Shown here piece by piece: positions 24,501 through 33,500 of a stretch of DNA of 64,000 nt (the stretch's first letter is position 1; each line of letters begins with the position of its first letter). The DNA lies in the NCBI RefSeq assembly GCF_003073045.1, contig NC_037597.1, forward strand, positions 6,444,717-6,508,716, in the 5' to 3' direction. The translations under genes and the position numbers were made by a program. The notes beneath the pieces were generated by a model, which ran no database searches, had not been told where the DNA came from, and was given only the letters and a program-made list of their open reading frames with translations. The stretch comes from Pomacea canaliculata (Eukaryota; Mollusca; Gastropoda; Architaenioglossa; Ampullariidae).

Positions 24501-27500
24501 TGAAAACTGTCTTCCTCATTGTGATCTGCCTTGGCACAGCAAAATGGTTAACCCCCAGATTAAACTTGCTTGATTTCTTTGACATATCATTCCATATAAT
24601 TATAGAATATTCTTGATAATTCTTAATGCACACTTACAGCCTTTGGACTGCTGTGCATGTATCTTGTGAATCAGATGCATGGACATGGACTTGTGAACTG
24701 ATACACATTCATTCATGCATGCACACATTATTCACCTAGATTTTAACATCACTGAAGGCTGCAGCCAGTCCAAGAGCTTGTAGTACATTGAAATATTGCC
24801 AAAATGGCAACTGCCTTGTTGCAGGAAGTGAGTCTGGGTCTCTTTTCAAATGCAATGGAGAGTTCTGATGTTCAGGTTTTGTATCTTGTGAAAAGAATAG
24901 TTGTTTGATCAGATTTTAAGAATTAATACACATACATTGTATCAAGCTAAATTCAGTCATACACAAATAATTTTCCCTCTGGTTAGTCTTTAAAGGTTTT
25001 TATAAGAATCTTTTGCACATAAAGTTTTACCTGTCCTGTCTCTGCATTATATGTCCATATCTTGTAAGTCTGGTACATTTTCTTTATCTCAGACAACTGG
25101 AAGTTTTGCTTTAGAACATTATGATAAAATGACCTTTTGGAAATATGTTCACTTACAGGATAATATCTTTTTTTTTTTTTTTGTAACTGAGAACACTTCC
25201 CAAGTAATAATTATCTATTAATAAAGTTTGTAATTTTTCATTTTATAAAATTTCACAAAGGAAGCATTTTTGCTTAACTTGGCATTTTTCACAGAATCTA
25301 GCCTAGATGCTAAGTCTAGAAGAAAGTTTAATTGATAATGCCAATATATAATTTAAATTAATGTTAAAAATGTAAGCCAAGAGGAAGGAAAAGGTCTCCA
25401 TATTAGTATCGTACTCTGCAAGTAATAGCAAATTGGCACAGTTTTTAATTCTTTTATAAAATTTAATAGAAGTCCACGTATATGATGGAGCCTGTCTATA
25501 TATTACAAAGAATTGCTTATACTTAAAGCAATATTTTAGTATGTCAGACTGCTTGCTATTTTATGGGCTCCTTTGTCGGTTATTTTGTGTTGTGCATTGT
25601 ACATGATGTACAGTTGTACAATTATTTTCTTTAGAAGAGTGTCTAACCTTTGAATCTTTGCAAATGTTGCTTTTGAATGCCTTGTGCTTGCTACTGGCAA
25701 TCATTTCTCTGTTCTTTATAATCTACAAAATGTAGATAGTGAATCAAGTGATGTTAATATTTGGTGAGATGTTTTAGTGGCATTTGACAGTTTTAAAATG
25801 TCAGATCATAAGCTTACTTTCATTAGATCCCCATCAACAGAACAAATCATCAGGTAAATGGCGACTTGCCATTTGGCACATAGCTGGCTCTAGTGTTTTA
25901 TAACTTGATTTTGATGTGCATTATGTGCCCCAGTCTTTCATACTCTTCCTCTGTGTGTGTGAGAGAGAGAGTTTGCTGCATTGGATGCATTCTTGACTAT
26001 GCATGTGCGTACATGCTTGCAGAGGACGACCTATGGGCAGTGTGATATTTAAATATTTTAATCAGTCATAGAATATTGTTATTGTATATGTTACTTTGCA
26101 CCAGCATCAATATGCTGCGTGCTTTTATACAGCTTTGTTGAATTCTGTCACTTTTCAGTAGCTGTTTTTGGCATTAGCGAAAGTCACAGCCATTGCAGAC
26201 TTATGGTTGATTATTAGACTTGCTTTGTTTTGCCAACACTTGCAATTAAGCTGTTATAGAAACAGTCAGCATCTCTGATACTTTAGGATTGTAGCATGTA
26301 GTGTGCCATTGTTTACAAGGACTTTTTGGACTCTGGGAAAAAAGAACCGCATCAATTCACCTGTGGTACTAAAGAGATTTGTGTCATAATGTTCTTCTTT
26401 TGTGTGCAGCCAGGAAAGGCATTGCTGGAACAACTGATGAAGGTTTTGGACTTGCCAGATGACAAAATACCTGAGAGCATATTTCTCATTAATTGTGCTG
26501 AATGGCAGGGGCAGGTAGATCTTTTTGTTATCTTTTTCTGACTGTTGACTTCTGAACAACTCCAGAGAGTGTTTCTTAACTTGCATCCGGCCTCAGTATT
26601 TTATAAAGCAAACCTTAGTTGCTGGCATGGCGTTAAACACAAACAAACAAAGCCAGCAAAGTGCCATGCATGAGTTAAGCATAATTACCATAAAGGACAG
26701 TCTTCAAGCATTTGTGAGATGTGCATTTCCTTTTTCTAAGTGCTTTTACTTATAGCAGTATAGATGTAGCTTCATTAGGCATCTGACGATAATTTTGGTA
26801 GAATTTCTCCTAGCTAGATTACAGATTTATTTAGGGCTTAATTCTTTTGAACTAATTTTTGGACTTTGCTAGACTAGCTAGGCCTGAAACCCCTTTTCTT
26901 TTTTCTAGAATGATGCAGTTGAAATGCCATTTGTTTGTGCAGTTCTTAGCTCAGAGACTCCAGGATCGATTCCAGCTGATTAAAACCTGCACTGAAGCAG
27001 ATGTTAAAGCATCTGTTGCATTCCTTGTAGGAAAGATACAGAAGTTGTAAGTAGATTAATCAGAAACTATTCTGTTTCTTCATTTCGGATATTTTTAAAT
27101 ATTGATGCAAATATAATAATAATTGAATTTGTAAGTGCAGTTCTCAATGTGGATGCTCAATACCCTGCACACAAAACACTACAAAACAAACCAACAGTCA
27201 ACCACACCATAACATAAGTGTCAACAAATGGGTGACACTGTGGCAAACATTAACTAAGTGAATGGTGAGTGAACAGTGAGTGGAGCAGCATACTTAATTA
27301 TGCAATGCAGTAAGTGAAACTAAAATTAATAGACAACTTCTCTGTGCTTTCAAGTTTGCTTTTGAAGTTAATGCTTTGCTTTTGAATAGCTATTTAATTG
27401 ATTAGTACTTTCTTAAAAGTTTAAAATGCTTTTTCTGATGTTCTTTTTTTCAATTTTAGCTGCAACAGTAATGCAAGGACTCCAATGACAATCAAAGTTG

Positions 27501-30500
27501 GCATTATGGGAGGTGATGCATACATAAACACAGTCTTGCGGCCCTATGTTGAACATTTTTCAGCCAAAACACCAGATTGGCAAACCTTCATCAAGTTCCT
27601 TCTTATTCCTTTTGGTAAGTATTCAAAATAGATTCAATGTTGCACACTTGATGGTTTTAACTTGAGAAATTATGATAATCTGATTGATTTGGATATGTCT
27701 ATGCTTGTTGAACAAAATTTTGTTCACATTATGTGTATATCAATTTATATATATAAAAATCTTCGACAAGACAGAATGCTCAGCCAGTACATTGGAACTG
27801 TCACCCTTCTAGGTGCCAGTGCAATAGCCAAGTACCTGGGCAGTTTGGACAGCACCTATAGCTCTCTCTTTTGGGACACACACTGGCGTGACATGTTTGA
27901 CAAGCCAGATTCTCCAAAATTAGGTACAGGAAGATCTTTTTTAAGAACATTTTGACTGTTTCATTCATGTCTTTTTATCCAGTTGTTCAAGAATCTTGCT
28001 TTATTTTCTCACAGAGGATTATATGAATCCATTTCAAAAATGCTTGAACAGTTTTTTTCCATGTTTATTGGTCCATACCAGTTTTTACTGAAAGTTTTTC
28101 TCTAGTCAGCTTCTTTAATTTCCATCTGTCAGTTTGATAAATGTGTCTAGACCAATCTTTCACCGCTACTGCCAGCATGCAAACATGAGTGTACTTATTA
28201 CTTAGAAGCAGTTCATGTAAAAAGGTGATTAATTTTGTGGTAGTTGTTACAGGTATATTTTTTCAAAACAGCTGAACGTGCTCTAGGAAATGTTTATCAG
28301 ACATGTATGTTTGAAACATCAACAACACAATAATAACAGAATTTGTAGATCTTATTTCCTCCTGTAAATGGAGGTCAGTGTGCAGTGCATGAAAGACTAT
28401 AAGCTTCAGTTATGCATACAGTGAAGAAACGCATCAGCAAATAGGTAACAGGAAAGCATGTCTGTAGATACATAGTGACCAGTGTAATACCATGGGTTGT
28501 TTTAGATACTGAAGAGATTGGAAATCGTGTTTCACTGTATGTTAATGGAGCCAACTCCGTACATCACGTACCCATTGCCGAAGCGCTCATCATGTGCAAG
28601 ACAAAAGGGTCAGGACCTTTTCTTTCTATTATTGTGTGGAACATGGAATATTATAACAAAACCTCTGTAAATATGAGAAAAATTTCAATTGTAGAAGTTT
28701 TTTTTTGTAATAAATATTTGATAAAATCATCAGCAGGTAAAGAGGTCATTAATTTTGATGTTTGGCTAAATAAGTTTATTAAAACATTAGTGTAGTTTAT
28801 TACATGCACAGGCAGTTTAGTAAAACGTTGTCTCTGTGCTAATAACCGGGGTAATTTCATGCGGAGATAATACATATTGCTCATGATGATCTAAAGTAAT
28901 GCTGCTGGTCTTGATATGTATATCTTCACAGACTAGCAGTTTGGAATGAATCTGCTGAATGCATCATGAGTGAAAGTTATTGCTATTTCTAAACACCAGT
29001 GGTAGTTTTGAGCCTTTGGTGGAAATATTATGAGAGGTTATATTTACAATTAGAAAGAACATCTGTTAGCTTTGTGAAACATACACCTTTCTTACATTCA
29101 TATACACATACACACAGTGAAAAGAATATGATGAGAACAACTAGGGCTGTGCATCAAAATGCTTTAATAGGTGGACTACAAGAATTTGTTCCATAATTCG
29201 TTGGGGCACCTTTTGATATAAATATCATATTTTTTGTAGCAAAATTTGAAGGAAAATATTTACAAAGTCCTTTAGGGCTGTCAAAAACCAGACATTTCAT
29301 ATTCTTGACCATAAGTTACTCCCTGAGAACTACATGATATATATGTTTTTATGGCTTTTATGAGAACTTTTTTCCTATCTCCAGGACTGATGATAGTTCA
29401 GCCCAAGTGTTTATTCCATTTATAAGTGTAAGTGATATCAGATTCATGTCATAATTTCTTTTCTGCCACACTTCACATCCTTTTATATTATACTGGATGC
29501 ATGCTTTATTTGCCACTTTGTTGTGGTCTCATATAGACCTCATTTAAAACATAAAGACTGATAGAACAGTATTTAACTCTTTTATAGTTTATGGTTACTT
29601 TCTTAGCTACATAGTTTGATGTGATTTTTTTTAACATACTTGTTCGACTGAACTGCAGAAAGTTAAGAAGCTGTGATTAAAGGGGAAAATAAAAGGACTT
29701 TGTCATTGCATTGAAGATTAGATACTTTCTTAAATAAATCATTGTGATCATACTTGTTGGGATCATTTTCACAAACTTGTGTGTTTTATTTCTTATAATG
29801 TGATGTAACATTTGATTACCATACATAACACCAGAAATCTCTTGCTACAAAGTCCATTGTACTAGTGTAGTTTGGTGACAGATCATGAAATTGCGGCCAT
29901 TTCTAACTCTAAAATTAGATACGTGAAGATTAAGTTTTATTTTTCTAAATTATGAGGTCATAATGCCAGCACAGAGTGTGGACAAAAGGAATATATTTTT
30001 TATCATTCCATCTTGGGAAAGCATATTTTCGTAATGCTTGTTTCTTTTCAGTTGCTTTTATTGGTTTCTTAAGATTAAAAACATCTTCTAAAGAACTTAT
30101 AAGATGATAAATTGCTACAGTTCCATTGTCAAGGTTTCTTTGCATGCAGGGCTTCTGCTTACGCAAAAAAATGCGTACAGTACGCATTAAAAGTTCGGAG
30201 GACCCCTTCAATTTTCGTCAAAGGGGTCCCCTTCAAATTTGGGCGAAGAACAGGGACCCCTTAAAAATCTGATGAAGGGGTCCCTGTGACCCCAAAGAAT
30301 TTAGCCTAAGCAGAAGCCCTGTTTGCATGTATCATTACTTAATATTGAATTTTATGCCATCTAGGTGTTTGTTAAGCATTAAAATGCTACAGTATAAAAG
30401 CTGTGAAAGTAAAAGGTAGTCATTGTTTTTGTAGCAGGAAGTTACCTGTTTTTTTGGTTTTTTTTTTCTTTTTGGCCAACAGGAAGTGAGAATTGGCACT

Positions 30501-33500
30501 TTGGAAGGCTTGAATACATCTACTTCAGGTATGTTATTACATTCTATTACAGTATGTTTACATTTGAGATCATCTCATCATAAGGTGTTTGTTCTTGTAC
30601 CAATTCCCTATAATTTCAAATCTGTCAAAGCACCAGTATGTCTACAATCTGCTTTAGTCAGGTGACCATCAATAACTCTACAGCCTCTGAAACTGCCAAA
30701 AGCTTATACTTCTCAAATGCTTCCTTTATAAAGATTTTTTAAAAAACATTTTTGTACAATGTGCGGCATTCCTTGTGACAAAGGATATCCTGCCATAAAC
30801 CCCCAGATTATCTTTTTCTAATTGTACTATTTTCTTAATAGCCAAGTTTCTCCTTTTTCATTCTTGGTGATAGCTTTTAGCCGAGTCAGCATCACAAGTT
30901 TTCAGCCTCTTTAAAAAAAATGCACTGTATGTTGTTTACATTTTGCACCTAAATTAGTACTCTAAGAAAAAGAGCTCACAATAAACCATTGGCAGTGTAG
31001 AAAGATAAAAACTTCTCTTTTATCTTGGTGGTATTCTTGCCCTTGTAATACATGAGGCCTTTTTAAAACTTGAAACATTGATGTATTTTATAGGAAATGG
31101 TGTCATATGAAACTCCTTATATGTTGGAATGCATTTTAGATTCTTAGACAAGAGAATAAACTGCTTTGATGTGCTTATTTCAGTTGAGATCGATGATAGC
31201 TTAATGACCTCATCGGGACCATCAAGCTCTCCTCCAACTACTACACCTACAGTGGAGAAGACCCGCGAATCCCATACTCCACCAAACTCTCCCAATATCA
31301 GCACCATGTCCCCTTCATCAAGGTAGTCATTCTTTTTATGATGTCAGAATGATTATTTAACAATTTTCAGAGACCTTATTTTCTAATAAAATGAATGCCT
31401 GAAAAAGTGTATACATTTACACTTATAAAGATATAGAGAGGTATGTAGATATGTTTTATGTTTCAGTACATTGTTGAATGTGTACACAACACATAGGTTT
31501 CAGCACATTCTCTGTGATTATTACATCTGTTGTAAAAAAAGTTCTGTAATAATAATTGCAGTTTTTAGCATAACAAATCAACTAGTTGCACTGTCTTATT
31601 TACATACTTGTATGCTATATCCATGACATGCAATTATGAAATGTTGGTTACATTTCATTTGTAGCAACTTGCCAGGATCTGGAAATGCAGCTGTGTTATC
31701 CAATAGCACTGGGGAATATATGGACCTACAGGTTGACTATTGGTACACTTCGCTGAAGCCAGAGAGCTCTGATCGTGAGAAAGATAAGAAGGACAAACGG
31801 GACACCAGTAGCAAGTGCTCTCTCAAGACTGCCTTTAGGTGAGCTTTCTTCCCAATGGTACCTTGTACTAAATTGTATCAAAGTCTGTCTCATATTTATA
31901 TGTGCAAACAACATGACAAAATGTATGCATACATAAAAACACTGATGCTTACAAAGAAAACAAAAATAGCAAAAAAAAAAAAAAAAAGAAAGCCTTGTGC
32001 CTTGTAAAGAAAGGTTTTCTTAAACATTTCTCTCCTGTTCAGCGTCTTTATATGCTATTTCATTCTCACAATAATTTGCATTTAAGTGGCTTGTTTTGCC
32101 ATGTTCCCCAAGGTCAGCTAAAAATAAAAATACACCATTCATTGTTGATGGATTTTTTTCAGATCTTTGCTTGTGTCACGAATGCCACCATCCATGGGCA
32201 CAGGAGCATTGTCAACATTAGGTTCACCAGGCCCTCCACCCCCGGCATTCTCGATGGTTGTTGTTACAAAGGAGAAAAAGCAGAAAAGTGAGTGAAATTG
32301 TTAAAACTGAACCTCATTTTCAGAATTGTTTGGCAACAGCCACTAAAACTTTAGTTGTCATAATGTTGCATTTTTTTAAAATAAAAAAAAGAGTGTTTTT
32401 CTTCTCAACAGCTTTAGTTTTGGTAAATCAGTAAATCAACATAGATGTTGACCATCAGTTTTTAATTATTATAAAACAACATTGTAGGAGACACCACCAC
32501 AGACTGTTATAATGCTAGCATGTAAAATATTTTAAACAGATGAAGACAGAATGAACAGTAGGATTTATCTTGACAGCAGAATTGTTGCAACATTCTGACT
32601 GTTGATGAAATCTTAAGATCATGTGAGGCAGCAGACAACATACTTCTGGCTTTTATAATACTACCTTATTTGAGACAGCTGTCATGTTGATTGAAAGTTT
32701 TTACCTTTATGCAGTTATGCGTATTGGCAAGAAGGCAAAAGAACTGGAGTCTAAAAGCCAGGTGATTGATGGTATTAACCGCATGGTGTGTACAACCAAA
32801 AGCCAGAATGTCACTTTGACAGGTAAGAGAAATATTTCTTAAAGACATCCTGACTAGTCTTGTTCTTTTAGTCATCAATATCAAGTAGGTTCTGAATATT
32901 ATGTGAGAAGGGAATTTGTCTTTTAAAAAAGACATTTAAATTATGTAAAAAAAAAAAAAACTAACTAAAAAGATGAGGTAAATGAAATGACGACAGTGAC
33001 TTTTTTTTTTTTTTTTTGCAGAGATATGTAGCTTTATTTAGATTAAATTTTGACTTTATTTCAGTCACATGCAGAGCATATGATTGTGTGATAATATTAC
33101 ACCATAAGTCAGATGACTCCCATACAAAATTCATTCACAACACAACCATTTTAAATCGATCAAAATTGATGTTTCATATGTAACCTTGATGAAAGTCACC
33201 GATGACAAAAACAATTCTAGGTGGGCATGCAGCCTCAAATGACTTGCACTTGCACTTGCACTCATTAACAGTATATGAAATATTTTATTCTGGATGGACG
33301 TAGCAAAAAAAAAAAAAAAAAAAAACACTCTTACAGTTAATTAAAAGGCCTACAGCTGATAGTCAAGTATCCTCAAGCATGATTGCTAGATGACAGTGGC
33401 CACAACACACTACCTTCTAGTCACCAGATAGCACACACTGCCCCATCCTGCCCACCATTGGCTTCTTGATTTGAAGACATTGAAGCCAAGGTGGGGGTCA

